Positions 43,263 to 52,475 are shown, counted from the stretch's first letter. The stretch is 64,000 nt of DNA from Flagellimonas aquimarina (GCF_003149745.1 NZ_QGEG01000001.1:930001-994000), one strand, 5' to 3'. The notes: generated from the letters alone by a model not told the origin. Program-made: numbers and translations.

Positions 43263-45677
43263 ATGCGCAGCACAGGTTTCGCCCTCCTTTTTTTATTTAC
43301 TTCCTTCACTGTTTTCAGCCAAGAGATTACAGTTTTGGATGCTGATTCAGGAAATCCTGTGGCCAACATTGCAATCTACAATAGAGATAAATCTAGAACA
43401 GCGATCTCGGATTTTAATGGAAAAAGTGATTTAGGAGTTTTTTCTAAAAACGAGCGGATTACCTTTCGACATATTAGTTATGAGGTTTACAATACGACCA
43501 AAGCTCAGATAAATAAAAAAGGGAACCGGGTATACTTAACATTAAAACTTGAAGAATTACAAGAGGTTGTAATGTCTGTTTCCAAATGGGAGCAGCAAAA
43601 AAAAGATATTCCTCAAAAAATAGAGTCGATTGATGCTCGGACGATTTCATTTATTAATCCGCAAACCTCTGCAGATGTATTGCAGAATAGCGGAAAGGTA
43701 TTTGTTCAAAAAAGTCAATTGGGTGGAGGCAGTCCTATGATAAGGGGTTTTGCAACAAACAGGGTATTACTGTCTGTAGATGGAGTACGCATGAACAATG
43801 CTATTTTTAGAGGGGGTAACATACAAAATGTTATTTCTGTAGACCCTTTCACAATTAAAAACACAGAGGTTATCTTTGGTCCAGGTTCCGTTATATATGG
43901 AAGCGATGCCATAGGAGGTGTAATGAACTTTTTTACCCAGAAACCTAGGTTTTCTTTTACGGACAGTCTTACGTTTTCTGGTAACGTAAATTACAGGTAT
44001 GCTTCTGCAAACAACGAAAATACCGCCCATGTAGATTTCAACTTAGGTCAACAGAAATGGGCTTCTTATACCAGTTTTACATATAATGATTTCGATGATT
44101 TGGTGATGGGAGAGCATGGACCAGATGAATATTTGAGAAATAGTTTTGTTGCCAGGGAAAATGGAACGGACGTCTTGGTGAACAACGATAATCCTAGAAA
44201 GCAGATTACTTCAGGATATGACCAAATCAATTTTCTTCAGAAGTTTACTTACAAACCCAACAATACCTGGAACTATGATTTAGGTCTATATTATTCGGAA
44301 ACTTCAGATTTTTCAAGATACGATAGATTGGTAAGGCCCAACAGTGAAGGAGATGGGCTTCGTTCTGCTGAATGGTTTTATGGACCACAAAAATGGTTCA
44401 TGGCAAATTTTCAATTAACCAAAAAGGGAAAGAACAAGTTTTATGATGGGGTTAAATTAACAACGGCCTATCAACGTTTTGTAGAAAGTAGAAACGATAG
44501 GGATTTTCAAGAAGTTGATCGGTTTACGACTAAAGAAAAGGTTGATGCATTATCAATCAATCTTGATTTTGAGAATAAAAAAATTGGGGATTTAAGATTG
44601 TACTATGGTGCGGAATATATTTTCAACAAGGTAAATTCAGAAGGAAGTCAAGAAAATATTGAAACCAATATAGTCTCTAGAGCGGCATCCAGGTACCCCA
44701 ATGGCGCCACCTGGCAAACATTTGCTGGTTATATTAATGGGGAGTACAAATTAAAACCTAATTTCACATTACTGTCCGGCGCCCGTTACAGCCAAGTTTG
44801 GGTAGATGCACAATTTGATACAACATTTTTCCCTTTTCCTTTTGATGAAGCTGACCTAATTACTGGTGCTTTTACGGGGAGCGCAGGATTTAGTTGGTTC
44901 CCAAAAGCAGATTTGCAGATTACCTTAAATGGTTCAACGGGTTTTAGAGCTCCTAACATTGATGATATTGGAAAAGTATTTGATTCTGAACCCGGTTCTG
45001 TGGTGGTACCTAACCCAGACTTAGAGCCAGAATATGCCTATAATGCCGAAATGGGCATAAGAAAGAATTTTAAGGATAAATTGGTTTTAAAAGGAGCGGC
45101 ATTTTACAGTTATTTGGTAGATGCTTTGGTAAGAAGGGATTTTGAGTTTAATGGACAAACGGAAATTCTATACAATGGAGAATTAAGCAATGTGCAGGCT
45201 ATTCAAAATGCGGCAAAAGCTTATGTCTATGGTTTTGAATTGGGGTTGGAAGCTTTTCTAACTGAAAACTGGTCGCTTACATCAAACCTAACCCTTACAG
45301 AAGGTACTGAAGAAGATGATAATGGGACAGACTCGCCTGCCAGACACGTGGCACCAACTTTTGGTGATTTCCATGTGGTTTGGCAAAATCAAAAATTGAA
45401 AGCGGACGTATTTCTTAATTATAATGGTGAAATCAGCTATGATGATTTAGCTCTATCAGAAAGAAGCAAAGAATTTATATATGCTATTGATGAAAACGGA
45501 AACCCTTTTTCACCTTCTTGGTATACATTGAATTTTAGATCTCAATATCAAATATCAAATGCTTTGAAAACAACCATGAGTTTGGAAAATATAACCAACC
45601 AGCGTTATAGAACCTATTCTTCTGGTATTGTAGCCCCGGGCATCAACCTTATTTTGGGATTGGGGTATACGTTTTAA
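43263..45677 (+). CDS. TonB-dependent outer-membrane receptor
   Basis: 804 residues from ATG 43263, which gives a good signal peptide (cut near VFSQ, about 20); an ATG 18 bp upstream would overlap recO. A CarboxypepD_reg-like domain (about 21-104) precedes the plug (about 115-235) with SADVLQNSGKVFVQKSQLGGGSPMIRGFATNRVLLSVDGVRMNNAIFRGGN, and the C-terminal barrel ends with an aromatic residue (LGLGYTF). The plug resembles heme/vitamin/siderophore receptors of the CirA/HmuR type; the substrate is unknown, and no SusD partner is present. Energised by TonB-ExbBD. Follows recO by one base. Confidence 0.9.
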   Translation: MRSTGFALLFLFTSFTVFSQEITVLDADSGNPVANIAIYNRDKSRTAISDFNGKSDLGVFSKNERITFRHISYEVYNTTKAQINKKGNRVYLTLKLEELQEVVMSVSKWEQQKKDIPQKIESIDARTISFINPQTSADVLQNSGKVFVQKSQLGGGSPMIRGFATNRVLLSVDGVRMNNAIFRGGNIQNVISVDPFTIKNTEVIFGPGSVIYGSDAIGGVMNFFTQKPRFSFTDSLTFSGNVNYRYASANNENTAHVDFNLGQQKWASYTSFTYNDFDDLVMGEHGPDEYLRNSFVARENGTDVLVNNDNPRKQITSGYDQINFLQKFTYKPNNTWNYDLGLYYSETSDFSRYDRLVRPNSEGDGLRSAEWFYGPQKWFMANFQLTKKGKNKFYDGVKLTTAYQRFVESRNDRDFQEVDRFTTKEKVDALSINLDFENKKIGDLRLYYGAEYIFNKVNSEGSQENIETNIVSRAASRYPNGATWQTFAGYINGEYKLKPNFTLLSGARYSQVWVDAQFDTTFFPFPFDEADLITGAFTGSAGFSWFPKADLQITLNGSTGFRAPNIDDIGKVFDSEPGSVVVPNPDLEPEYAYNAEMGIRKNFKDKLVLKGAAFYSYLVDALVRRDFEFNGQTEILYNGELSNVQAIQNAAKAYVYGFELGLEAFLTENWSLTSNLTLTEGTEEDDNGTDSPARHVAPTFGDFHVVWQNQKLKADVFLNYNGEISYDDLALSERSKEFIYAIDENGNPFSPSWYTLNFRSQYQISNALKTTMSLENITNQRYRTYSSGIVAPGINLILGLGYTF

Positions 45678-45680
45678 AAC

Positions 45681-45712
45681 AAAAAGGCTTGGAATTCACC
45701 AAGCCCTTTTTT
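45681..45712. terminator. bidirectional intrinsic terminator
   Basis: Stem GGCTTGG (45686-45692)/CCAAGCC (45699-45705), 6-nt loop, A5 before and T6 after. Serves both the TonB receptor gene and the minus-strand coiled-coil gene. Confidence 0.9.
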
Positions 45713-45729
45713 GATAAAACACAAGGAGA

Positions 45730-46071
45730 TTAATGATCTAATTTTTCCTTGGTATCTTCTGCTACTTTCTTAAGGTCTTCCGCAGTCTCATTTGCAGCAT
45801 CTTTCATGTCTTCACCCATTTCTTTGGCTTTGTCCATGGCGTCTTCACCTACTTTTTTAATACTGTCCAAAGCTTGTTCTCCAGACTCTTTCATGTCTTC
45901 ACCAGCTTCTTTCAGAGAATCAGCGGCATCTTTTAAATCATCGCCAGCTTCCTCAAGAGATTCTTTGGCCTCTTCCGTAGCCTCTTTGGCTTTGTCCGCA
46001 GCTTCCTTACATGATACCATTGTAGACATCGACAAAGACAGCGCTACGATTGCAATCAGTACTTTTTTCAT
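45730..46071 (-). CDS. Ala/Lys/Glu-rich helical lipoprotein with hendecad-like repeats
   Basis: 113 residues. Lipoprotein-type signal with STMVSC (Cys21). The whole mature part is a single charged helix made of loosely repeated units of about 7-11 residues such as EATEEAKESLEEAG, DDLKDAADSLKEAG, EDMKESGEQALDSI and EDMKDAANETAEDL. Ala, Glu, Asp and Lys make up most of it; there is no aromatic residue after the signal. The composition is that of LEA-like or apolipoprotein-like amphipathic helices, which suggest membrane-surface or stress-related roles, but this is inference. Related small lipoproteins are common in flavobacteria. Monocistronic, shared terminator. Confidence 0.75.
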   Translation of the reverse strand: MKKVLIAIVALSLSMSTMVSCKEAADKAKEATEEAKESLEEAGDDLKDAADSLKEAGEDMKESGEQALDSIKKVGEDAMDKAKEMGEDMKDAANETAEDLKKVAEDTKEKLDH

Positions 46072-46211
46072 TATAAATATGGTTTAGTGTTAATTGTGGA
46101 AAGATATGGATTTTGAAGGAAAAGGAGAATTATGAGATATCATATTTAGGTTAAGCACATTAAGGAAATTTAAATACCCAATTTGGAGGCTAATAATTCC
46201 ATCTAAATTTA

Positions 46212-46219
46212 TAATTTTG
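46212..46219 (+). promoter_or_regulatory. ileS promoter -7 box
   Basis: TAATTTTG, an exact match to TAnnTTTG, 34 bp before the ileS ATG. The nearest TTTG upstream (46182-46185) is 26 bp away, longer than the usual spacing. Confidence 0.45.
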
Positions 46220-46253
46220 CAAACTTGGAATTCTTGAAGAAGTAGCAGAAAAT

Positions 46254-49200
46254 ATGAAGTTTGCGGAATATAAAGGATTGGATTTGCCTAGAGTGTCAGA
46301 AGAGGTTTTGCATTTTTGGAAAAACAACCAAATTTTTGAAAAAAGCGTTTCCACTAGAGAAGGGAAAGAAAGCTACGTGTTTTACGAAGGGCCTCCTTCT
46401 GCTAACGGGATGCCCGGAATCCACCATGTAATGGCGCGTACCATTAAGGATATTTTTCCTAGGTACAAGACCATGAAAGGATTTCAAGTGAAAAGAAAGG
46501 CCGGATGGGATACCCACGGATTGCCCATTGAGATTGGCGTTGAGAAAGAACTGGGAATTACCAAGGAAGATATTGGTAAAAAGATTTCAGTTGAAGAGTA
46601 TAATGCGGCCTGTAAAAAGGCGGTCATGCGTTACACGGATGTCTGGAATGAAATGACCGAAAAAATAGGGTATTGGGTAGATATGGACGACCCATACATT
46701 ACCTACAAACCCAAATACATGGAATCTGTTTGGTGGTTGCTTAAACAGATTTATGATAAAGGCCTTATCTATAAAGGTTATACCATACAGCCCTACTCCC
46801 CAAAAGCGGGAACAGGGTTAAGTTCTCATGAGCTCAATCAACCTGGAACGTATCAAGACGTAACAGATACTACGGTTACGGCACAGTTTAAGGCCGTTGA
46901 AAATACATTGCCTGAGTTTTTAAAAAGGTTTGACCATTTACATTTATTGGCCTGGACAACTACTCCTTGGACACTTCCAAGTAATACGGCACTAACGGTT
47001 GGTGCTAAAATTGATTATGTGGTAGTGGCTACGTACAATCAATATACTTTTGAACCCACCCACGTAATCCTTGCTAAAAATTTGGTAGGGAAACAGTTTG
47101 GAGGAAAATTTGAGGAAACGGATGATATTTCAGTGCTTTCCAGTTTTTCTAAAGAAAATAAGAAGATACCATTCTTAGTCGCAGCAGAATGCAAAGGGAA
47201 AGAATTACTAGGAATCCAATACGAGCAATTGCTTCCATATGCCCAGCCCTATCAAAATCCAGAAAATGCTTTTAGGGTCATTACAGGGGATTTTGTAACC
47301 ACAGAAGACGGTACAGGGATTGTCCATACGGCGCCTACCTTTGGTGCGGATGATGCCATGGTAGCAAAACAAGCTAAACCGGAGGTACCGCCAATGCTGG
47401 TATTGGATGAAAACAACAATCCTGTCCCTTTAGTGGATTTGCAAGGAAGATTTAGACCCGAGCTTGGTGAGTTTGCCGGCAAGTATGTAAAGAATGAATA
47501 TTATGCAGATGATAAGGTTCCGGAAAAGTCCGTGGATGTTGAAATTGCCATCAAACTAAAAGAAGAGAACAAAGCCTTTAAGGTAGAGAAGTATGTTCAC
47601 AGTTACCCAAATTGCTGGCGTACGGACAAGCCGATATTATATTACCCCCTAGATTCGTGGTTCATCAAGGTTACGGATGTTAAAGACCGTATGTTCGAGT
47701 TGAACCAAAGCATCAACTGGAAACCAAAAGCCACAGGAGAAGGTCGTTTTGGAAATTGGTTGGCCAATGCCAACGATTGGAACCTTTCCCGTTCTCGTTA
47801 TTGGGGGATACCGTTACCTATTTGGCGTACCGAAGATGGTAAGGAAGAGCTGATGATAGGATCAGTGGCCGAGCTAAAAGCGGAAATGGCTAAAGCTTTG
47901 AAAGCAGGTGTACTTGAAAAAGACGTTTTTGAGGATTTTGCGGTAGGGGACATGAGCGAATCCAACTACGACAAAATAGATTTGCATAAGAATATTGTAG
48001 ACCAGATAACATTGGTATCTCCATCAGGAAAACCCATGAAAAGAGAATCAGATTTAATCGATGTTTGGTTTGACAGTGGGTCTATGCCATATGCGCAATG
48101 GCACTATCCTTTTGAAAATGGGAGCTTAATCGATGATGGAGTAGCATTCCCAGCTAACTTTATTGCCGAAGGAGTAGACCAAACAAGAGGTTGGTTCTAT
48201 ACCCTACATGCCATAGCAACAATGGTTTTTGATACTGTTTCTTATAAAAATGTAGTTTCAAATGGCTTGGTATTGGATAAGGATGGCAAGAAAATGTCCA
48301 AGCGTTTAGGGAATGCTGTTGATCCATTTAAAGTGCTTCCAGAACATGGAGCGGACGCCACACGTTGGTATATGATCTCCAATGCTAACCCATGGGACAA
48401 TTTAAAGTTTGATATAGAAGGTATTGTTGAGGTGAAACGAAAGTTCTTTGGAACACTCTACAACACCTATTCTTTCTTTGGTTTATATGCCAACATTGAT
48501 GAATTTGATTATGCAGAGGCGGATATTGCATTAAAAGATAGACCAGAAATAGACCAATGGATTTTATCAGAATTGCATTCACTGATTCAAAAAGTGGATG
48601 AAGCCTATGGAGATTATGAGGCTACGAAAGCAGCACGAATGATTTCTGACTTTGTGCAGGAAAATTTGAGCAACTGGTATGTAAGATTATGCAGAAGGCG
48701 GTTCTGGAAGGGAGACTATCAGCAGGATAAAATCTCTGCCTATCAAACCTTATACACGTGCTTGTCCACCGTTGCAAAATTATCAGCACCAATAGCACCT
48801 TTCTTCATGGACCGGTTGTACAAAGATTTGGATGCAACTACCAAAAAAGACGGTTTTGAAAGTGTTCATTTGTCAGATTTCCCAGTGTCTGATGAAAATA
48901 TGATCAATAAGAAATTGGAGCGTAAAATGCAATTGGCGCAAAAAGTTTCATCTTTGGTTTTATCCATTCGTCAAAAGGAAAAAATCAAAGTTCGTCAGCC
49001 GCTTCAAAAAATAATGATCCCTATTTCAGATAATGAACAGAAAGCGGATATTGAAGCAGTTTCTGAGTTGATAAGATCAGAGGTAAACGTAAAAGAGATT
49101 GAACTGCTGGATGATGCTTCTGGAATTTTGGTGAAACAAATCAAACCAAATTTTAAGGTTTTAGGGCCAAGATTTGGGAAAGATATGAAAGCTATTGCTG

Positions 49201-49652
49201 CTGCTGTAAACATGTTAGAGCAAGATGATATCCAAAAAATTGAGCGGGAAGGCGAATTAATGCTTGTTTTAGAAAATAAAAGTATTATTTTACAGTTAAC
49301 TGATGTGGACATCAGCTCGCAAGATATTGAAGGTTGGTTGGTAGCAAGTTCTGGTTCTTTAACGGTTGCTTTGGATGTGACCATAGATGAGAACTTAAGA
49401 AAAGAGGGTATTGCAAGGGAGTTGGTCAATCGAATTCAAAATCTTAGAAAAGAATCTGGATTTGAGGTTACAGATAGAATAGATATTAAAATATTGAAAG
49501 ATGGTTTTGTGGAAAATGCCGTTTCCAGTAATGAAGAATACATTAAAACGGAAACTTTGACCGCAGAACTGAATTTTGAGGAAAAATTAGATGAAGGTAT
49601 AGCTATTGCCTTTGATGAAGTAAATACAAAATTGTTTATCCAAAAACATTAG
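46254..49652 (+). CDS. ileS: isoleucyl-tRNA synthetase
   Basis: 1132 residues, the long form found across Bacteroidota. The class I HIGH motif appears as PGIHHV (about 55-60), preceded by FYEGPPSANG, and KMSKS is KMSKR near 682-686. The CP1 editing domain carries the conserved LAWTTTPWTLPSNTAL segment (about 224-239) that removes mischarged valine. The C-terminal anticodon domain is complete (SNWYVRLCRRRFWKGD). It charges tRNA-Ile in the cytosol. Probably the first gene of a unit with the DksA-like gene 3 bp downstream. This form resembles the IleS2/eukaryotic-like group, which is often less sensitive to mupirocin; that is a family property and is not shown here. Confidence 0.96.
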   Translation: MKFAEYKGLDLPRVSEEVLHFWKNNQIFEKSVSTREGKESYVFYEGPPSANGMPGIHHVMARTIKDIFPRYKTMKGFQVKRKAGWDTHGLPIEIGVEKELGITKEDIGKKISVEEYNAACKKAVMRYTDVWNEMTEKIGYWVDMDDPYITYKPKYMESVWWLLKQIYDKGLIYKGYTIQPYSPKAGTGLSSHELNQPGTYQDVTDTTVTAQFKAVENTLPEFLKRFDHLHLLAWTTTPWTLPSNTALTVGAKIDYVVVATYNQYTFEPTHVILAKNLVGKQFGGKFEETDDISVLSSFSKENKKIPFLVAAECKGKELLGIQYEQLLPYAQPYQNPENAFRVITGDFVTTEDGTGIVHTAPTFGADDAMVAKQAKPEVPPMLVLDENNNPVPLVDLQGRFRPELGEFAGKYVKNEYYADDKVPEKSVDVEIAIKLKEENKAFKVEKYVHSYPNCWRTDKPILYYPLDSWFIKVTDVKDRMFELNQSINWKPKATGEGRFGNWLANANDWNLSRSRYWGIPLPIWRTEDGKEELMIGSVAELKAEMAKALKAGVLEKDVFEDFAVGDMSESNYDKIDLHKNIVDQITLVSPSGKPMKRESDLIDVWFDSGSMPYAQWHYPFENGSLIDDGVAFPANFIAEGVDQTRGWFYTLHAIATMVFDTVSYKNVVSNGLVLDKDGKKMSKRLGNAVDPFKVLPEHGADATRWYMISNANPWDNLKFDIEGIVEVKRKFFGTLYNTYSFFGLYANIDEFDYAEADIALKDRPEIDQWILSELHSLIQKVDEAYGDYEATKAARMISDFVQENLSNWYVRLCRRRFWKGDYQQDKISAYQTLYTCLSTVAKLSAPIAPFFMDRLYKDLDATTKKDGFESVHLSDFPVSDENMINKKLERKMQLAQKVSSLVLSIRQKEKIKVRQPLQKIMIPISDNEQKADIEAVSELIRSEVNVKEIELLDDASGILVKQIKPNFKVLGPRFGKDMKAIAAAVNMLEQDDIQKIEREGELMLVLENKSIILQLTDVDISSQDIEGWLVASSGSLTVALDVTIDENLRKEGIARELVNRIQNLRKESGFEVTDRIDIKILKDGFVENAVSSNEEYIKTETLTAELNFEEKLDEGIAIAFDEVNTKLFIQKH

Positions 49653-49655
49653 AAC

Positions 49656-50039
49656 ATGGCACAAGATTTAAAAGTAAGATACTCGGATAAAGATCTAAAA
49701 GAATTTAGAACATTAATAGAAGAAAAAATAGATAAGGCCAATAAGCACTTGGAATTGCTTAAAAGCTCGTATATGAATGACGGGAACAACGGTACGGACG
49801 ATACTTCGCCAACATTCAAAGCTTTTGAGGAAGGTTCTGCTACCATGAGCAAAGAGGCCAATACTCAATTGGCAATCCGTCAGGAAAAGTTCATTAGAGA
49901 TTTAAAGAACGCTTTGCTAAGAATTGAGAACAAGACGTATGGAATTTGTCGCGTAACAGGAAAGCTGATTAACAAGGAGCGACTAAAGCTGGTTCCCCAC
50001 GCTACCCTAAGCATTGAGGCAAAAAATATGCAGAAATAA
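49656..50039 (+). CDS. TraR/DksA-family protein with degenerate zinc finger
   Basis: 127 residues. Coiled-coil hairpin (about 12-95) with the acidic tip NDGNNGTDDTSPTF, then the DksA C-terminal module YGICRVTGKLINKERLKLVPHATLSIEAK (about 98-126). In DksA four Cys bind zinc; here only the first Cys remains, the second is replaced in RVTG and both distal Cys are lost (LSIE). The fold can still be held by packing, as known for some Cys-poor DksA proteins. DksA binds RNA polymerase in the secondary channel and works with ppGpp. It follows ileS by 3 bp and precedes lspA, an arrangement common in Bacteroidota. Confidence 0.88.
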   Translation: MAQDLKVRYSDKDLKEFRTLIEEKIDKANKHLELLKSSYMNDGNNGTDDTSPTFKAFEEGSATMSKEANTQLAIRQEKFIRDLKNALLRIENKTYGICRVTGKLINKERLKLVPHATLSIEAKNMQK

Positions 50040-50040
50040 T

Positions 50041-50063
50041 AAAAACGCCGTAAGGCGTTTTTT
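50041..50063 (+). terminator. hairpin with U-tract, terminator or attenuator
   Basis: Arms AAAAACGCC (50041-50049) and GGCGTTTTT (50054-50062), loop GTAA, then T. The next gene's ATG lies 5 nt after it, so the hairpin either ends the ileS-dksA mRNA or attenuates the downstream gene. Confidence 0.8.
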
Positions 50064-50067
50064 GTTT

Positions 50068-50688
50068 ATGCGAACCTTGTTCTTTATTTTATGCTTCTTT
50101 TTCCTATTGAATCTACATGGCCAAAAATTGGTAAAGAAGGCTTTTGTAAATTCAAGAACGGAGTCCATTCAAATAGATTCTCAATATTGTTATCTAGTTA
50201 ACCTCGGTACAGCCAAGACCAATGAAGTAAGGGTTGAGGCAGATATCGAGGGGGAGTATTCCAAAGATTTGTTGATTACAATAGAAGATAAGGGAACAAC
50301 CGTTTTAATAAGTGCAGGGTTTCAACCAAACTTTATAAACCCAAACGATAAACTTAGTGCTCACAAAGTTATCTCCATTAGACTTAACATAATTCTTCCA
50401 GAGGACAGAAATGTTTTTGTTTATGGAACAAATAGCAACATCTTAGTGGAAGGAAGATACAAGAGTTTAAAAGTGAAGCTGTCCGATGGAAGATGCACTC
50501 TGGACAATGTTCTTGGAAAGGTTGGGGTAACCACTCAAAAAGGAGATATTTTGCTAACTGCAGAAAAAGGAAATATAATTACCGAAAGTGCTTATGGCAA
50601 AGTGGAAAAAGAGACTATTCCGCAAGGCCAGAACCAATATGTTCTAAAGAGCATTGAAGGGAACATCCATCTTAAGAAAACAAAATAA
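50068..50688 (+). CDS. secreted DUF4097-like beta-helix protein
   Basis: 206 residues from ATG 50068, giving a signal peptide (about 1-18, cut near LHGQ). The longer frame to 50014 overlaps the DksA-like gene and runs through the terminator. The mature part is a right-handed beta-helix-like repeat of short strands (NEVRVEADIEG, LLITIEDKGTTVLISAG, DRNVFVYGTNSNILVEG, KSLKVKLSDGRCTLDNV, KVGVTTQKGDILLTAEKG), the usual DUF4097/DUF2807 pattern, thought to be adhesion- or surface-associated but without known activity. It sits 33 bp before lspA. Confidence 0.75.
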   Translation: MRTLFFILCFFFLLNLHGQKLVKKAFVNSRTESIQIDSQYCYLVNLGTAKTNEVRVEADIEGEYSKDLLITIEDKGTTVLISAGFQPNFINPNDKLSAHKVISIRLNIILPEDRNVFVYGTNSNILVEGRYKSLKVKLSDGRCTLDNVLGKVGVTTQKGDILLTAEKGNIITESAYGKVEKETIPQGQNQYVLKSIEGNIHLKKTK

Positions 50689-50721
50689 TATCCATACTTT
50701 TGCGCAATCTGTTTTAAAGAA

Positions 50722-51354
50722 ATGAATATAAAGAAGTCCCTCATAATCATCATATTAGTACTGGTTGTTGACCAGATAAGCAAAATCTATATTAAGACAA
50801 ATTTCGTTTATGAGCAATCAGAGGAAATATTCTCATGGTTCAAGATTTACTTCATAGAAAATTCAGGAGCAGCCTGGGGCACAAAACTTAGTGATTTTCT
50901 ACCCATTTCAGAATCCACAGGGAAGCTGATATTGACGATTTTCAGGCTTTTTGCCATCTTTGGCATAGGTTACTGGCTTTGGGATATTATTAAAAAGCAA
51001 TCTCCTAAAACTTTAATTTTGGCCGTTTCGCTCATTTTTGCCGGAGCTTTAGGAAATATTATAGACTCTGTTTTTTATGGGGTTATTTTTGATGATAGTT
51101 TTAATCATGTGGCTACATTGTTTTCTGATGAACCTTACGGGAAGATTTTTCACGGAAGAGTGGTCGACATGCTTTATTTTCCTTTAATAGATACTACTTG
51201 GCCAGAATGGGTTCCTTCCGTTGGCGGGAAAAGTTTTCGTTTTTTTGAGCCTGTTTTCAATATAGCTGATACTGCAATCAGCACAGGAGTGGGCATATTG
51301 ATAGTATTTAATAAAAAAGCTTTTCCAAAACAGGAGAAACAAGCTAAGGATTAA
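50722..51354 (+). CDS. lspA: lipoprotein signal peptidase (signal peptidase II)
   Basis: 210 residues with four membrane helices. The aspartic protease residues are in GNIIDSVFYG (about 113) and GRVVDMLYFP (about 153), and the IENSGAAWG motif is near 45-53. It cleaves the signal peptide of prolipoproteins at the conserved Cys in the inner membrane, after Lgt modification; the window alone codes for about seven such lipoproteins. Slightly longer than the E. coli enzyme because of a loop after helix 3, usual in Bacteroidota. Its stop overlaps that of the convergent cyclo-ligase gene by 4 bp. Confidence 0.95.
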   Translation: MNIKKSLIIIILVLVVDQISKIYIKTNFVYEQSEEIFSWFKIYFIENSGAAWGTKLSDFLPISESTGKLILTIFRLFAIFGIGYWLWDIIKKQSPKTLILAVSLIFAGALGNIIDSVFYGVIFDDSFNHVATLFSDEPYGKIFHGRVVDMLYFPLIDTTWPEWVPSVGGKSFRFFEPVFNIADTAISTGVGILIVFNKKAFPKQEKQAKD

Positions 51355-51911
51355 AATTTGTAAACCTTTTTTGGGGTAACGCAATAGTCCAACCCAACGT
51401 CATTTTCATGTATATCACTTATGCTATTCTCTGCTTCAAAAAGGGACAATCCAATTTTTATTGTTCCAGTTTTGCACTTGTTTAAGAAGGTATCATAATA
51501 GCCTTTGCCATAACCAACACGGTTCCCTTTTTCATCAAAAGCTAAAAGAGGTAAAAAGACAACATCTATTTGATTTTCTGGGATTTTGATTCCTTCAACA
51601 GGTTCTGGAATATGCCATTTATTTTTCTTAAAAACCGTATTATCTGTCAGCAGATAGTTTTCCATTGAATTTTCTCCATTGACCTTAGGAACAACAACAT
51701 TTTTGTCCTTTCCTTGAAGAAGCGTAATAATTGGGAGCGTATCAATTTCTTTATTCTCTTCTATACTTAGAAAAATATGGAAACAAAAAAAATCCCAAAT
51801 AGGGATTTGAAGTACATGATTTGCTAGAATAATACTATAATCAGAGATTTTGGAGTTTGTTATCTCCGCTCTCAGGTTTTTATATTTTTTTCTTAGTTCA
51901 TGTTTCAACAT
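51351..51911 (-). CDS. 5-formyltetrahydrofolate cyclo-ligase
   Basis: 186 residues. N-terminal KHELRKKYKNLRAEI and the ATP/folate motif GNRVGYGKGYYDTFL (about 129-143) are diagnostic. It converts 5-formyl-THF to 5,10-methenyl-THF with ATP in the cytosol. Convergent with lspA, overlapping by 4 bp. The gene begins a 564-bp region without other genes. Confidence 0.93.
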   Translation of the reverse strand: MLKHELRKKYKNLRAEITNSKISDYSIILANHVLQIPIWDFFCFHIFLSIEENKEIDTLPIITLLQGKDKNVVVPKVNGENSMENYLLTDNTVFKKNKWHIPEPVEGIKIPENQIDVVFLPLLAFDEKGNRVGYGKGYYDTFLNKCKTGTIKIGLSLFEAENSISDIHENDVGLDYCVTPKKVYKF

Positions 51912-52093
51912 CTAGTGTTGAAAATTTTGGGGTGGCGTTTTGGGGAAACCTATTTTTTATTCTCTGGTCGAAACAGAAAAAAAGATTTTGAAAAAAAGCA
52001 TCAAAATCAAATACATTCCCAAAACAATAACATAGTTCTCCATAGAATTGTATTTATATGGTTAAATGTAAGTAAAAGAATTGGAAATTCACC

Positions 52094-52129
52094 ATGAAAT
52101 ACATCTTTTGCCGATGAAATGCATCTTTT
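52094..52129. repeat. tandem 20-bp direct repeat (two copies)
   Basis: ATGAAATACATCTTTT and ATGAAATGCATCTTTT start 20 bp apart, differing at one base. The second copy, with its preceding G, contains GATG/CATC arms. Could be a paired binding site; two copies only. Confidence 0.5.
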
Positions 52130-52440
52130 TTAGTAACGTTTTAACATATGATAATTGTTTTTATGATTCTATTTTAATTTTAACTTGTTGAAGTTAAGGC
52201 AAGTAAGTATCATTTTCACTAAAAAATCATTAAATGTTAAATCGACATAAAACTCATTTATTAATCTTTTATACGAATTTGAAAGGTTAATTCTTTACGA
52301 AGCATGTACTTTTCTTACAAATTCTAGAGGTAAAGATGAATTTTACCAGTCTTGCCTTTTTTGGCCAAGACCCACTAAAAAAAGATTAAGGGAAAAAAGG
52401 GATAGGTCAATTTTAACAAAAAAGGACTATTATTAAAACT

Positions 52441-52448
52441 TACTTTTG
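52441..52448 (+). promoter_or_regulatory. uvrC promoter -7 box
   Basis: TACTTTTG matches TAnnTTTG, 27 bp before the uvrC ATG at 52476. It covers the alternative TTG start at 52446 and argues against it. Confidence 0.5.
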
Positions 52449-52475
52449 TTAAGGAGTCAATTTTTCGGAAATTTT

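Larger units (their letters stand above)
51912..52475. other. 564-bp intergenic region upstream of uvrC
   Basis: Separates the cyclo-ligase (minus) and uvrC (plus) starts. Open frames here are short and do not look coding. Seen: two near-identical copies, 20 bp apart, of ATGAAATRCATCTTTT at 52094-52109 and 52114-52129; an imperfect hairpin with arms GTCTTGCC and GGCCAAGAC near 52352-52374, without a T-run; and the uvrC -7 box. The rest is AT-rich with no recognisable feature. Confidence 0.6.

Noticed and set aside
51900..52097. Plus-strand open frame of 65 codons beginning inside the cyclo-ligase start
   Set aside because: Overlaps the start of a sure gene on the other strand, has no promoter, and its sequence is low-complexity basic; it looks like a chance frame in AT-rich DNA.
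52352..52374. Hairpin GTCTTGCC/GGCCAAGAC as a terminator upstream of uvrC
   Set aside because: There is a bulge and no T-run on either strand; it could be a regulatory stem but nothing supports it.
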